DNA of 64,000 nucleotides from Pristionchus mayeri. Its lineage: Eukaryota; Nematoda; Chromadorea; Rhabditida; Neodiplogasteridae. The stretch's first letter is position 1. Every line of letters starts with the position of its first letter. The stretch is taken from positions 29,125,541 through 29,189,540 of the forward strand of contig BTRK01000004.1 of the NCBI GenBank assembly GCA_036245805.1, read 5' to 3'. Shown in pieces: positions 1-11,895 of this stretch. Both the position numbers and the translations under genes were made by a program. The notes beneath the pieces were generated by a model. It was not told the DNA's origin. It ran no database searches and saw nothing but the letters and a program-made list of their open reading frames with translations.

Positions 1-28
1 CTGGTTGATCTGTGATCTTTCTCTGCAG

Positions 29-221
29 ATGCAAGTACATGCCCTTCAAGAACGCTGGCATGGGCGACTTCGTCTCTCGCAATTACAAGCGAGTCGCCGA
101 GGTAATTGATCTTTGATCTCTGATCCCATGAGTGATCCCGGTGTGTTGATTGCTCCAGAGACGACCCGATCCCCATCCCTACGGTGATTATCTGTCACGT
201 AACTACAGAAGAGTTGCTGAG
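29..221 (+). other. Candidate mutually exclusive exon pair in the GalNAc-transferase
   Basis: Two adjacent exons, 29-101 (73 nt) and 161-221 (61 nt), both encode a segment ending N-Y-(K/R)-R-V-A-E, which must precede VWMDEY. Each length is 1 modulo 3, so either alone keeps the frame, while including both would shift it. The downstream exon needs its acceptor at the second AG of an AGAG (159-160) to match the phase. Their products differ upstream of the shared end ([20 protein letters not shown] against [17 protein letters not shown]), so splicing would change a loop close to the catalytic site. Confidence 0.7.
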
Positions 222-3200
222 GTTTCTGAACCTCCTCGATATTTGATCTTTATCTTCTGATTTTGTTCGCAATTCCATACTGAGTTTGACTCCCCACTGG
301 CCTGCATGGCGTTTCCTTGGGAGTTTTAAATTATTCCTTGTTTGATCCCTTGTATTCTAGGTATGGATGGATGAGTATGCAGAGACACTATACAAGAAGC
401 GACCGGGAGTGAGACAGGCCGATGCAGGTGAGCGCGATTTTAAAATTGAATTCAACACTGGTTGTTGGATATTTGGTCTCTGATATTTACAATCCTGCAG
501 GCGACCTCACTCGTATGAAGGGAGTACGGCAGAAGCTGCAGTGCAAAAGCTTCGACTGGTTCATGAAGGTTTTTTGTTAACAATATTTTCCAAATTGTAA
601 TGCAAAATTGCAGGAAATCGCCTTCGATCAGGATCGTTACTACCCCGCTGTCGATCCCCCGCCCTCCGCCTCTGGTAAATCTTACTCTTGCCTAGTATTT
701 CCTCTGGATTGCCGTAAATGTATATACGCATTGTGTGGGGATGGGGAATGTCCTTGATGGCCCACTCTAGGGAGCGACGCGAAATATCTGATATGGGTCA
801 GGCGGTAGAGAGTTTGCCTTTCGAGCGAGAGTGGGCTGGTTCGATCCCCCTCCCTTGCAATGGTCTTTGCCGAGTGGTTATCCCCGAGTTTCCAGTCTAT
901 GGTTTCACGGGTACATTGTCTCGGCCAGACTGTCACGCATATCCTACTATGGTGGTCGAAATTCCTTACGAGTCTTCCACTTTCCAAGGTGCGCGACAAA
1001 CTTTTTTAGTGTTTTTGCGAACAACCCTCTAATATAACACACTATCTCAGAAAATCAACATATTTCTTCAATGACTTGGCACAGGCCAAAAATCGATTCC
1101 CTTCTAACTTTACCAATAGTTAGTACTCGATGAGTGAAAACTACGAGCATCGCCAGATTTTCGATCCGCATCCGCGTGCGCGGCGGCGCGGATCTAGCAA
1201 AAAACTACAGTAATCCTCGAAAATTTGTATATCGATATAAATGACTGCGGCGGTAGGGGCGCTGCGTTCCTTGACAAATTCTAAGACTTTTTTACTCTGG
1301 GGAAATTTTCGATCAGATTCCATCTAATGTCGGAAATCGATAATTCTACTTTTACTTCGGACATGAATGCAATTCTCCAGAAATTTTTCAAGAACCCCCT
1401 AAATATTATTGTTGATTTAGCTTCTGCTTGAGCCGATACATACTTCAGTACAAAGGCGCAATTTAAAATTTTCTATAAGGAAGTCAAAATGAATTATGAA
1501 TGAATGTGGTGTAATTTTTGGGTTACGGTAGGTGAGTGCAAAAGTTAGACGACTTTTCCTAATTTGTGCAACATAGGCCAAAATCAATTTTCAGAACATA
1601 TTACACCGATTAGGAAAAGTCGTCCATCTTTTTCACTCGCCTACAGTAACCCAAAAATTAAACCACAATTCATTCATAATTAATTTTGACTTCCTTATAG
1701 AAAATTTTAAATTGCGCCTTTGTACTGAAGTATGTATCGGCTCAAGCAGAAGCTATATCAACAATAATATTTAGGGGGGTTCTTGAAAAATTTCTGGAGA
1801 ATTGCATTCATGTCCGAAGTAAAAGTAGAATTATCGATTTCCGACGTTAGATGGAATCTGATCGAAAATTTCCCCAGAGTAAAAAAGTCTTAGAATTTGT
1901 CAAGGAAGGCAGAGCCCCTACCGCCGCGGTCACTTGGATCGATATAAAAATTTTCGAGAATTTCTGCAGTTTTTTGCAAGATCCGCGCCGCCGCGCACGC
2001 GGATGCAGATCGAAAATCTGGCGATGCTCGTAGGTTTCACTCATCGAGTACTAACTATTGGTGAAGTTAGAAGGGAATCGATTTTTGGCCTGTGCCAAGT
2101 CTATTTCGATTCTGTCAGATAGTGTGTTATATAATGGTAAACCCCCACCCTCCCTTTAGAAATGTCACTGTTGACTATATTTATGGTTTAATACTCGAGA
2201 CAAACCATAAATATTTTCCATATATTTCCGTCATAAATATCCCTGGTTGATAAACAATTACTTTGAAATGAATTGAGACAACTTTCATCGTTTTCTCTCG
2301 TGGTAAACTTTTTTTTTCTACAATTATTTGTTGAGGTGAGCTCCGTCACGTCTCCTCCAATCTGTGCGTGGACACGCAATTCAAGAGCAGTGGACAGAGA
2401 TACGGACTGAGGAAGTGCATGAGTGATGATGCGAATGGAGGAGGAGAACAGGTGGGAGGAGCGATCTTTCATCTATCGTTTGTTCGGATAGTATATTTAC
2501 ACTTTCTTCGTACTGCTGAATGGTCAGAACCACAGAGTTGCAATCACAAAATTTGAGCACTTCTCTATGTACTGGATCAAATAACAGTTTTGTTCTTTAG
2601 TGATCATCGAATGTCTAATGAGTTCTTCTTGCAGAACATCCGTCTCACTCGCTGGCACGACATTCGACCCAAGGAGAGGAATGTCTGCTTCGACGTCTCT
2701 TCCTCGGTAGACAAGGCTCCCATCGTCCTCTTCGATTGGTGAGGCAGAGATTACTTAGTAACAAAATATATCACGGGTTTACAAGATGATTGCGCAAAAG
2801 ATCTTGTTATTCTAAAAAAATTAAAACAAGCTTGACAAATAAGCGTAGTTCCCATAATTTCGCTGTCTTTATTCACCCGATCAATGTTTGAATGACTGAA
2901 AAAATTCTCTTCGTGTTATAAATTAGCATTTGCCGGCATTGGAAATCAACAGGTCAGATTTTGAAGAAAAAATATTTGTTTGCAGTCATAGCATGAAGGG
3001 CAACCAGCTGTGGAAGCTGCGCGACAAGGACAATCAACTATTCCATCCGGTTCGTTCGCTTTTTCTCGAAAATACTTCTCGTTGTTATGTGATGTCAAGG
3101 GGGAGCATATTAATGCAAATCTTGCTGCATTTCCCTCTTATATTATCTGCACCAGTCATAAGATATTTTTGTTTTCTCCACAAAAAATAGTTATTTTGAC

Positions 3201-3520
3201 TGTCAGTCATGAGTATTTTCAGCGCGCATTTTGTGCATCTGCAGGATTGATTCCTTGCAAATAGCAATCTTCCCCTCTGCAGGTCTCCCACATGTGTCTG
3301 GCAGCGGCAGCCGACGGAAGTGGAGAGTTGTACATGAAGACGTGCGATGTGGGGGACAAGACGCAGCAGTGGCACTGGCAGGTCTGCCCAGTCTTTCCAA
3401 ATACCCGTTTCCGTTTCCGGAAATCTTCTTTTCCTATAAACATTGTAACCCTCTCAGGTGATCGATCCGGATCTGCTCAACAAGCGCCAGTTGGAGGAGG
3501 CGAAGGAGGGCGACTTGTAA
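29..3520 (+). CDS. Polypeptide N-acetylgalactosaminyltransferase (GT27), 3' part
   Basis: The gene enters from the left edge. Family members transfer GalNAc from UDP-GalNAc to Ser/Thr of secreted proteins in the Golgi, starting mucin-type O-glycans. Exons read: 29-101 or 161-221 (alternatives), 361-427, 501-568, 614-674, 2336-2451, 2635-2738, 2986-3049, 3283-3381 and 3458-3520 (TAA). The catalytic end is recognised by RVAE-VWMDEY followed by [11 protein letters not shown] ricin-type lectin domain follows: alpha repeat [14 protein letters not shown], beta repeat VCFDVSS with [10 protein letters not shown], gamma repeat MCLAAAADG with TQQWHW. The alpha-repeat exon sits beyond a 1.1-kb transposon in a 1.66-kb intron and uses a GAG acceptor. 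The N-terminal membrane anchor and most of the catalytic domain lie outside the window. The family is certain; which gly paralogue it is cannot be decided. Confidence 0.93.
791..855 (+). repeat. tRNA-like (SINE-type) sequence in an intron
   Basis: An A-box-like stretch (GGCGGTAGAG) is followed about 40 bases later by a perfect B-box-like GGTTCGATCCC. Flanking arms do not pair into an acceptor stem, so this is a tRNA-derived remnant rather than a working tRNA gene. It lies in the intron between the catalytic and lectin parts of the GalNAc-transferase. Confidence 0.4.
1033..2131. mobile_element. 1.1-kb palindromic foldback transposon, TAA target duplication
   Basis: The two halves are reverse complements over nearly their whole length (for example 1072-1135 against 2041-2104), meeting near 1575. 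The tips read TATAACACACTATC and GATAGTGTGTTATA, flanked on both sides by TAA (1030-1032 and 2132-2134). A 3-bp TWA duplication is typical of PIF/Harbinger elements; a 2-bp TA reading (Tc1/mariner-like) is also possible. The matching short reading frames on both arms only reflect the palindrome. No transposase is present, so the element is non-autonomous. Confidence 0.8.
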
Positions 3521-6500
3521 GGAAGTACGGTAGTCTTCCCTCGAGGACGCGAGTACGGTAGCCTCAAGATTTTTTTATCGAATAATTGCATGTTCTCCGT
3601 TTTAGCTTTTTAATTGTTACATAGCCTTGCATGTGCCAGTTTGTATTTCTGACAGAGTATTCCTTTCACAAATATGTAGTGTAGACACCGAGTTCATAAT
3701 GCACCGCAAGCAGCGATAGTCCCTGAGATGAGCATGCAAATAATGGCCAAATAGCCGACTGTAAACCGGTATTCTCATCACCCAAACATGTGAATGGCTG
3801 ATTCATTCAGTCTTTTCTGAGTTGTTCATCCACCAGGTTTCGATGACACTCTCAAGTTACCACACCCTCCCAATGCCTTTTACCGTGATGATGTTTGCTT
3901 GTCATTCCCAATCTAATAGTCTGTGATGCCTTATCCCACAACGCTTTCTAGCCTCGCCAAATGATAAATGTGTTGTGTTGCATTGTTTATGCGAATCAGG
4001 TAAGCGATAAATTGCTTCTCAATTTATGAGCGACAGACGCTGTATTCAGAGAAAAGAAGGAGCAGCATTCCTCGAGATTCGATCGATTCGTGATTTATCT
4101 CCTTCCATGAGCCATCAACTGATGCGAAATGGCAATTCCAGCATATTTTCTGTTTCTTCGTTTCTCCCTTGCATTCGATCCGATTTGCCTTTCGCCCGTT
4201 CTCGAATAACACCCTCCCACTCCTCACCACTCTACTCCGAGTTCCCGATTCCTTGACGGGAGTTAACTTTGCCCGTCTAGACCAATCTACGAAAGTTCCT
4301 TTCTTCCCACGCAGCGGGGTGTCCAAATTGCTGTTGCGTTCTCTGCATTTCACAGTCTTGTTTTGCCCCCGTTCCAGATTGAACAATTACTCACAAGGAA
4401 TCACAGATCTGCCTAAAAGAAGAACTGTGGTGCTTGAGGCATATTCCATTGTTTATCATCGAGAGAAGTTTGGCAAGATTCTCCAACTTGAGATAATGCA
4501 AGATACTACAGTATTCCCATTCCCTTAGATGAGTCTCAACCCCTCCTTGTCTCATCCCAATCCTCGTCTTGTTTATCACGCGATGGCTTCTCCATCACTG
4601 GATACGCAGTAAATACTCCCTTACCCACTGTATACGACCCTTCTCCTATTCGTTCCTCCGCTCATTCATGGGGTAAAACAAAGGATTGGCTTCGGATGCG
4701 TCTTCCCTCCATTCATCCTGCGGAATTCTGAATCATTCCTTCCACCTCTTCGCCCTCCCATTCTTCCGCACTTTATTGTCCATCTTCTGACATTTCCTAC
4801 AGAAAGGGCGGCGCTCTCCTCGATTCGCACACTCTCTCGTCTCTTCTCTGACCGACTATCAATGTCTGCCCCCTCCTCCTGCCACTCGATCTCTCGCTCC
4901 TTTGACCACCTGCCCTCCAGGCACAAAGGCCAATTGGAGAATTGAGAAGTTAGAGACCGACGAAAGAGAAGGCAGAAAGGAGAGAGATTATAGCAAAACG
5001 AGGATATTTCTGCACTGGATGGGGAAATATTTGGGAGAGACTGGGGCATTTCCTTTATCCTGGTCAGTCGTCGTTCCTTCTCTCGTCCAGCCATGCCGAT
5101 TCCAGTGATGACCATCGTCAATGAGGTCAGTGACGTCATCTTCGAGATTGCCTCCAAGCTGTAGTCCATAGCCGGAAGTGCATCATTCGTCAGCAATGAT
5201 TCACTATCCTGAATTATCAATGGATTTCGCAAACACCACTTTTTCCAATAAATCTTCCGATGTTTTCCTCTGTCTCACTGTTCTCGACGTAGGGAACTCG
5301 TGCCATTCACGTATCACTGTTCGACTGTAGCTATGGTTACCTCCCTCTCCCCTCAATAAGAGGGCTCTAATAGGTGTAAAAGCAGCTCCCGCGTGATCAA
5401 GAATACTGTCTGTTTACAGTAGCCAAACTTTCCGAATTACGGTAGTCTCCTTGACTACTTGTCTTTCTCGATCGACTTGGGGGCTAAGCTCTCTTCTTCT
5501 GAATTCGTTCTCGATAATCTGTGAGAGGGAGGGCAATTGAGTGCTTACACGCCTTTTTCTTCCATTCCTCCTCTCGTCCATTCTTCTTCTTCTTCCTTCT
5601 CTGCTCTGGTTCCTCTTTCTTCCCTTTCCTCCTCTGCTCCTCTCCGAGTTTCGTGACTTCTCAGTGGATAGGCATCATTGCTACTCAATAAGCAGTAATT
5701 CTCCCCTCATGGGGGATAATACGGACGCGTCCTTCACTGGGTTTAGCAAGATGTTTTCAGCTACTCAATCCATTAGCTTCCCCCTCCTAACTTGTCCCCA
5801 ATCCGCGGTCCGCTCTCTTAACTGTTACAGTGGGCTGGGAAACAATCTGGCCCACTGATTGGTAGATTCGCTTTCAGCTGTCTTTTCTCTGCTGCATACA
5901 ATGATGATTTAGTCCAGTTTGAATATAGACGGTATCTCTGGAATGTCTCCAACCCGCATTCCGCCTGGCAAGCTTATGCACGCTTCGTTTCCCTCCTCCA
6001 CGGGGAGGAAATGGGTATGGTCCCCTTGGCCATTCAAGCCTCCTCATCCATGGGCAATGACCGGTGCATCGCCATTTCCACCCCTCAAACTACGGCATTC
6101 CCAGTGCCATCATCAGTCTCTTCCTCCTCGTCTCCATTCTACAGACGAAAGGAGAGTAGAAGGAGGAATTGTATTGTTATTGTGTTGTTGTAGTCATTGA
6201 ATGAATCCTACTCCTTTTCACTCCTACTTCTGATAACATCTCCCTTCATGAGTCAATCCTCTCCTCCTCGTAGTATCAATCACTCCATAAGGGTGAGAAA
6301 TGATAGTCTGCTGGGGGCACTCCGCAGTCGCTATTTTCGAATTCCAGGACGTTTTCGCATTCCTCAGTCTTGCATGATCACTCCTTACTTCTTTGACCTA
6401 CCTTGGTAGTCCGTTGAACCCGGAAGAGAGAAAGAGGCGTTCAATGGGAAGATCATCCTTGAGCAGTCTTCGAACCAGTTCGAACAATTGCGCAATACAT

Positions 6501-9282
6501 ACTCCCCATCACATTCCGTAATTCTCTCATTATTATCGTCCCTTTCGATCTAGATGGCCCTGGTTGACTCTTGTGCAGCGAAGCTCCTGTCTCTATGTCC
6601 AATGCCCAGTGGAGGTCGCACCATCCTTTTGCGTTCGTTCAAATCGCATGATTGCGTAGTGATGACGCAAGAGGATTGACACGTTTCACTGCACACACAC
6701 GCAAGATGCAACGCAGCTGTGGATAACGAGGGTTTTTAGAGGAGTGTTCAGATCACTCCCACCGTAGTCTCTCCCTCTCTCAGTCTTCCCTTCGATGGGA
6801 AACTCTCATTCTCCTCATTTGTCGATGCACTCTTATCTTCCCCATTAAGCGCACTCATATTTTGCCTCAAGTCTGCTTCATTAGGGCTACTGTAGATACC
6901 GCCTGACTGATGGCTGATTCCCTAGCAAGAGGATTACGGTAGCCAAGTTATAATAATACTGCGTCGTTGCACAACACACCTAGTCATAGGGTCGATGTTC
7001 TGGTAGATCAAGATAGGCAGGCGTAGGCAACGCATAAGCCTGTTGACGGTGAGTGCACGGGAGAGAGGGAGGAAGAGGCAAAACAATGGAGTGACAGAAC
7101 GAGCAGTCGTTAAATCGGTACGGATCCACCGTTAGAACGGCCCTTTCCCTGTTCCCCCCTCTGCACTGCAGTGAATAGAGCACCCTTCGAGAACTACTCC
7201 CATTCTGCTGTGGATGCTAGATGTCACTTCGTATCCAATCTGAAAGTACTATGGATAAGTTCGCCTGTCTTTTCCTAGCTACAATTGCTCCATTTATAAG
7301 TCTCCCCTGCAGTTCCCTCGATTAGAGAAGGAGATATAGAGAAAGGTTTGTATCCCTCATCGTACCCATGTTTCGATCACCCGTCCACTATACATCAATT
7401 CGCACCTCTCTCTTCAACTCTGCTCTCTTTCTCTCCATTCTCCTCATTCTCCATCCCTCTCAGGGCGCAGACCTCTCCTCCACCTCTCTCTCTCTCTTCC
7501 TCTCTCTCTCTTCCTGGAGACACTACATGCTTATTCATGCGGTGGTCACTCCTCTGCCCTCAGGGAAGGGCAAAAAGCAAATATAGGATAGCCTCTCCTC
7601 CCTCTCCTTCCCCTTTCTTCCGCTCTTTAGCGCAAGATACGTACAACAATGGGATAGAGAGAGACGTTCCTTCAACTGATCCGAATTCTTGGCTCAATTG
7701 CTCCACTCTCCCTAATCCCCCTCGTAGACGAAGAACACTGTCGTAGATTGTTGATGTTAGAGATACTCCATCTCGATCTACTTGTTTATCGCAGTTTTCC
7801 CTTTGATCGACTCTTGTTAGCATAACTCAATCACGGCGTGTCAGAGAGAGAGTGACCCGACGGTCCTTCCTGCATTTCCCAATCAGATTACACATACGTA
7901 TCACGGGAACTGCGCGGGTAACGAAGATTCTGAACGATTCGGTAACAAATTCTCCTTTTGCATCAGAAGACTAGACTATTCGGCAGTGTTGTCGATCCCT
8001 CGACTAGTCCCATTGGCCCTCTCCATTCTTCGGTCTACCTACTGCATTCTTCCCCTTTCGCTCGCGCACTAACCTCTCGTTCATTTGTATTGAGAGGGAC
8101 CTCTCTCGCTGTTGTTATTCACTCCCTCGATGAGGGGCAGAGGGGAGCAAGGAGGGGAGGTGGGGCTAGGGGGAGGTGAGGGAGGAAGGAGGCGGAGGTG
8201 GGAAGAGAACGGAGGCGAGAGACAGATAACCGTTGCTACTGGTTGTCTGCCTCTTTTTATCTGCTCTTCTACATTTCCGATGTTTGAATGTCTACGATGC
8301 TTCTCTATCCTCATTTCACTCATCTTTTCCTATTGGACTATCTTATCCGTCTCTCTCTCCTTCTCCATTCACTTCGTCCTCGTCTCAATTCGTACTCGTC
8401 AATTATCCGTTTCACCTGGTCACATTACCAGTTGAGGGCGAGTCTTGATAGATGGTCTCTTCCTCCTCTCCTCTGTTCCTCTCCTCTGCTCATTCGTAGT
8501 TCTTCTCTTTCATTCACACCTCTTTCGTCTCCCTGACAACTGCCCTAATCTCTCTCTCTCTCCATTCCCAGTAATCTTCAGAGGTCTCAACTTGAAAACA
8601 CCCCATTCTCGCTCGTTTCCTCTCCATCGAATTGTGTTCATTTTCTGTGATTCTCGAATCCTTGCCATCCTCATTCTCCTCCCATTCTTCTTCCTTCGAA
8701 GCTCTTCATCCTCACATTCTTTCACGCTGTTGTGGACTCGCAAAAAGAGATCGAAACGTGGAAGGGAGCGAGTAATTTTGCGCTGAATTGTCGATGGTTC
8801 GCATGCATGACTGAGCAGTGAAAGCAGCGGGGATCACCCAGAGATAAGTACCGTATCCCTCTCTCTCTCTCGATCGAGAACTGCTTTTTCTCCGTTGCTC
8901 CGAGAATGAACGCAACTCGATAATTTGCGTCTCCCCTCCGTGCAATTTGTCCCTCGTGAATCCGCTTATGGGAAGGTGTGAATAGATGGGAGTCTCCTCG
9001 ATGAATGTACTCTCTCTTCCTCTCTCTCCTCCTAGAGAGTGCACGAAGTGAGGAGAGCTGCAATTTCTCGCGAGTTCAATCCCTCTTTCCTCACTTTCGT
9101 TTTGCGCTCGCCACAACTCTTTTTCGTGTGATCTATGAAGGGACTGTGACAATTTGATGGGCGAGTCTCGCTCTGCTCTCATTTCCATTCGCACACTTGA
9201 GTGGATGTTCCCTCTCGCATAACGACATACTCATATCTTGCATCTTAATTATCTGATTAATTAGTAATTAGTCTACTTGCAG
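3521..9282 (+). other. Gene-free, pyrimidine-rich interval
   Basis: The first few hundred bases are the 3' UTR of the GalNAc-transferase. Beyond that the + strand is strikingly rich in C and T (runs of TCTCTC and CCTCCT), especially 5540-8720. Isolated TACGGTAG-type octamers occur. No exon with convincing splice sites and family resemblance was found on either strand. Part may be promoter or first intron of the downstream gene, whose start codon follows a splice acceptor immediately. Confidence 0.6.
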
Positions 9283-11895
9283 ATGACTCCAAACACGCAA
9301 GCGGGAGGGACGATGGACTTCCTCTCGTGCGACTCCACCTTCATTGATATTCCCAGCGAGAATGGAAAGACGACGAAGGGTGAGGAGGAGAGAGATGGAG
9401 GAAGTCGATGAATGAATACACTGTGGCATGAGATCTCTTACCTTCCTTACAATTTGAGTAACTCGAGCTTTTACCAAACTCTAGTAATAGAAGGTTCTAT
9501 GGGAAAACATCGCGCAGAATTGCACCATCATTCAGTTTGAGAGTTGATCTTTGATCTTTGCAGGCAACCATCTTCCCTCTATCGCGGATCACTTCCAGAC
9601 GGACAAAATGCCGAAATTCCAGCGTAAACCCCCGACTGCGCCCCCTCCATTCAGTTGGTGCGGATGCAAATTGCATCGAGGTGAGAAGAGGAAGGGGAAG
9701 TTGACGATTTCTCCTGACATCATCCACAGTAGCCTGCGGAAGGGTTATTGCAAGGGAAAGGGAATGATGAAGTAGTCCATTTCCGAAACGTTGGTTGCGT
9801 GTCTATGTGAAGAGTGAAAATCATGTGATGATAGGATTAAAATTCGAACACGTAGAGAATCATTGCAAGTTTTCTTCTTAGCCAGAATCTGTTCTTTGCA
9901 TTTGAAAGTTCTCTCGAATCGTCTTCGATTGAATTCCTTCCTCCTGACTCATCCTTGATGCGATTGACTAGTGATGGCAACTCCTCCCCCCCCCCCCCCC
10001 CCCCCCGCTTCTTCCGCACTTCTCACTCATTTAGTCGCTTTTTGTTTAGAGATTAGCGAGAAGGGAAGGTCACGTTCCTTCTCTCTGACCTACCCGAATC
10101 ATCGAGAGAATGAAGGAAGAGAGGAGAGAGTTACAAAAAGTGTGATTCACAGTGCAAACAGTTTGATTGGATGATAGGATTCAATCGAGTGCTCTTTTGA
10201 TTGTGACAGAGAAGTCACGGGGACATTCTCGAAATAGCCGAATGGAGGGATCGGAGACCGATTGGATCTCCTCGTAGGGGAGTGATACCATTGTCTCCTC
10301 GATGTGTCTCCGATCTGTTTTGTCTGCAGGGGAAGGCGATTGATGGGGGTCGAACTGAGAGGAGACAAACTTACGATTACATTCTCTCCGATCTAAAAAA
10401 TTGCGCGTGCGCATAGTGCTGTTCACGCATCTTTCTATCAGTAAGAGTATCACGAAGATTTTCTGGAAGCGCATCCAACAATATCGTAACGAGTAGTGTG
10501 ACGCATTCCTTCTCACACAAATGTTGCGAACAGAGTTCACGAATGGGAGTCAATATACTCAGTGTTTGTGACATGATTCTCTTTCTGCAAACTCTCTGGT
10601 GGTGGTAACCCCATCGCCTGGAGCGGAAGACGCGCCCTCTCCCCTCGGTATCCGAATGGCAAACAAATTCCATTGTGTGGAGCAGCGAGAAAAACTCGCT
10701 GAGAGACGCGGGAAGCTACGCGTTTTACGCGAGTGAGTAGAGCAGAGGGAACGAATTCTGGGGGAGTACAAATCTGTACCTGATCTACCTTTGATAAACA
10801 GGACATTCAGAAGAAAGCACGTAAATTAGAAACGCAACGAAATTTAAAAGACAATGGGAAAGTCTTCATAGCAGTGTTCAATTGTGAATAAAGTGGAAAA
10901 GATTTCATTGAAACGAGCCTTCTCTTATCTATGGATATCGTTCATCCTGATTGATCTTTGATCTCTCAGTGACTCTGATCGGGAGTATCATCGTCTCTCT
11001 TCTCCTCTCGATCGCCCTCGCCTTCGTCATCTACTGGGTGGCTGATCACTACGACAAGTTGGAGACTCCTGCGAGAGCTATCGGTGAGGGAGAGAGATCA
11101 AATATCACGGAGCTAGTAGATCAATGAAGATGACAATCCAACTTCGTTGGCTTACATCTCTGTCTCTTCGAGTACGCTTACAGAGAGAACGGTTCACATT
11201 CTACATATATTCACGAATCCTTTTCAGCGATTCTCGTAGCAATTCTGGTGGCGATCCTTGCATCGACGGTCTTCTTCATCTTCGGATCGAAGAGTGGACG
11301 GAGTTCATTCATGATCCCCTTCCTATTCGTCGTCCTCTTCGGAGTTATGGCACAGATCGGTGAGCTCGAAGGAATGAGTACTGTGATACTGTAGATAACT
11401 AGATTTGATGTAGATAGATAGGCTAGATTGATTACTGAAACTAATCGATTGTTTGCAGGCTCTACAGTAGTCCTCTTCCTGACTCTCTACGAAGACGCCG
11501 CTGAGAAGTACAACAAGGACACGACGGAGAATGTCGTCGTCTGCGTATTGTTGAGGTACGTTATCGAGAATCGCCGACCTATTTGGTGGTGAGACTACAG
11601 TATCCCTCTTGCAGAGTGATTCCTCTCATTCTCATCGTCATCCAACTCTACTTCTTCGTCTGTTTCGTCAAGAGTTTCATGTACGTCCGTCGAACGCGAG
11701 TTAATTAGCTGACCTACCGCACGCTCTCCGACCTACCGTAGTCCGCCTCCCGGTATGCCCCGCCCCCCTCTGACGATCTCCGATCGCGGAGTGAGCATCC
11801 ATACCGTAACCTTACCGTATCCCTTCCATGATTCCTATCAGACACCGCAGTTCTCAGGTGCGAACCTCGTTATAGATTCACGTAATAGATATTAA
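9283..11895 (+). CDS. Four-pass membrane protein (LAPTM-like, nematode type)
   Basis: Exons 9283-9379, 9564-9680, 10970-11083, 11228-11359, 11459-11555, 11615-11680 and 11742-11895 join in frame to 258 aa. About 70 polar N-terminal residues end in SWCGCKLHRV. Four hydrophobic segments follow: TLIGSIIVSLLLSIALAFVI, AILVAILASTVFFIF, MIPFLFVVLFGVMAQIG with TVVLFL, and VIPLILIVIQLYFFVCFV. The tail is proline-rich and cytosolic (PPPGMPRPPLTIS). The CxC motif just before the first membrane span recalls LAPTM4-type lysosomal proteins; that is inference from topology. The ATG follows an acceptor (CTTGCAG) directly, so a 5' exon or SL leader is likely. If the 11680 donor is not used, the frame stops at 11706-11708, giving a tail-less form. 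Confidence 0.75.
9986..10006 (+). repeat. Homopolymer of 21 C
   Basis: An uninterrupted run of cytosines lies in the 1.3-kb second intron of the tetraspan gene, so the other strand carries G21. Such tracts form G-quadruplexes and in C. elegans need the DOG-1/FANCJ helicase for stable replication. Confidence 0.95.

Noticed and set aside
1141..2044. Matching short frames [12 protein letters not shown] on both strands
   Set aside because: They are the two arms of a palindromic transposon, not a duplicated gene.
4666..5232. 188-codon open frame on the minus strand
   Set aside because: Purine-rich low-complexity sequence opposite a polypyrimidine tract, no domain, no splice context; openness is explained by composition.
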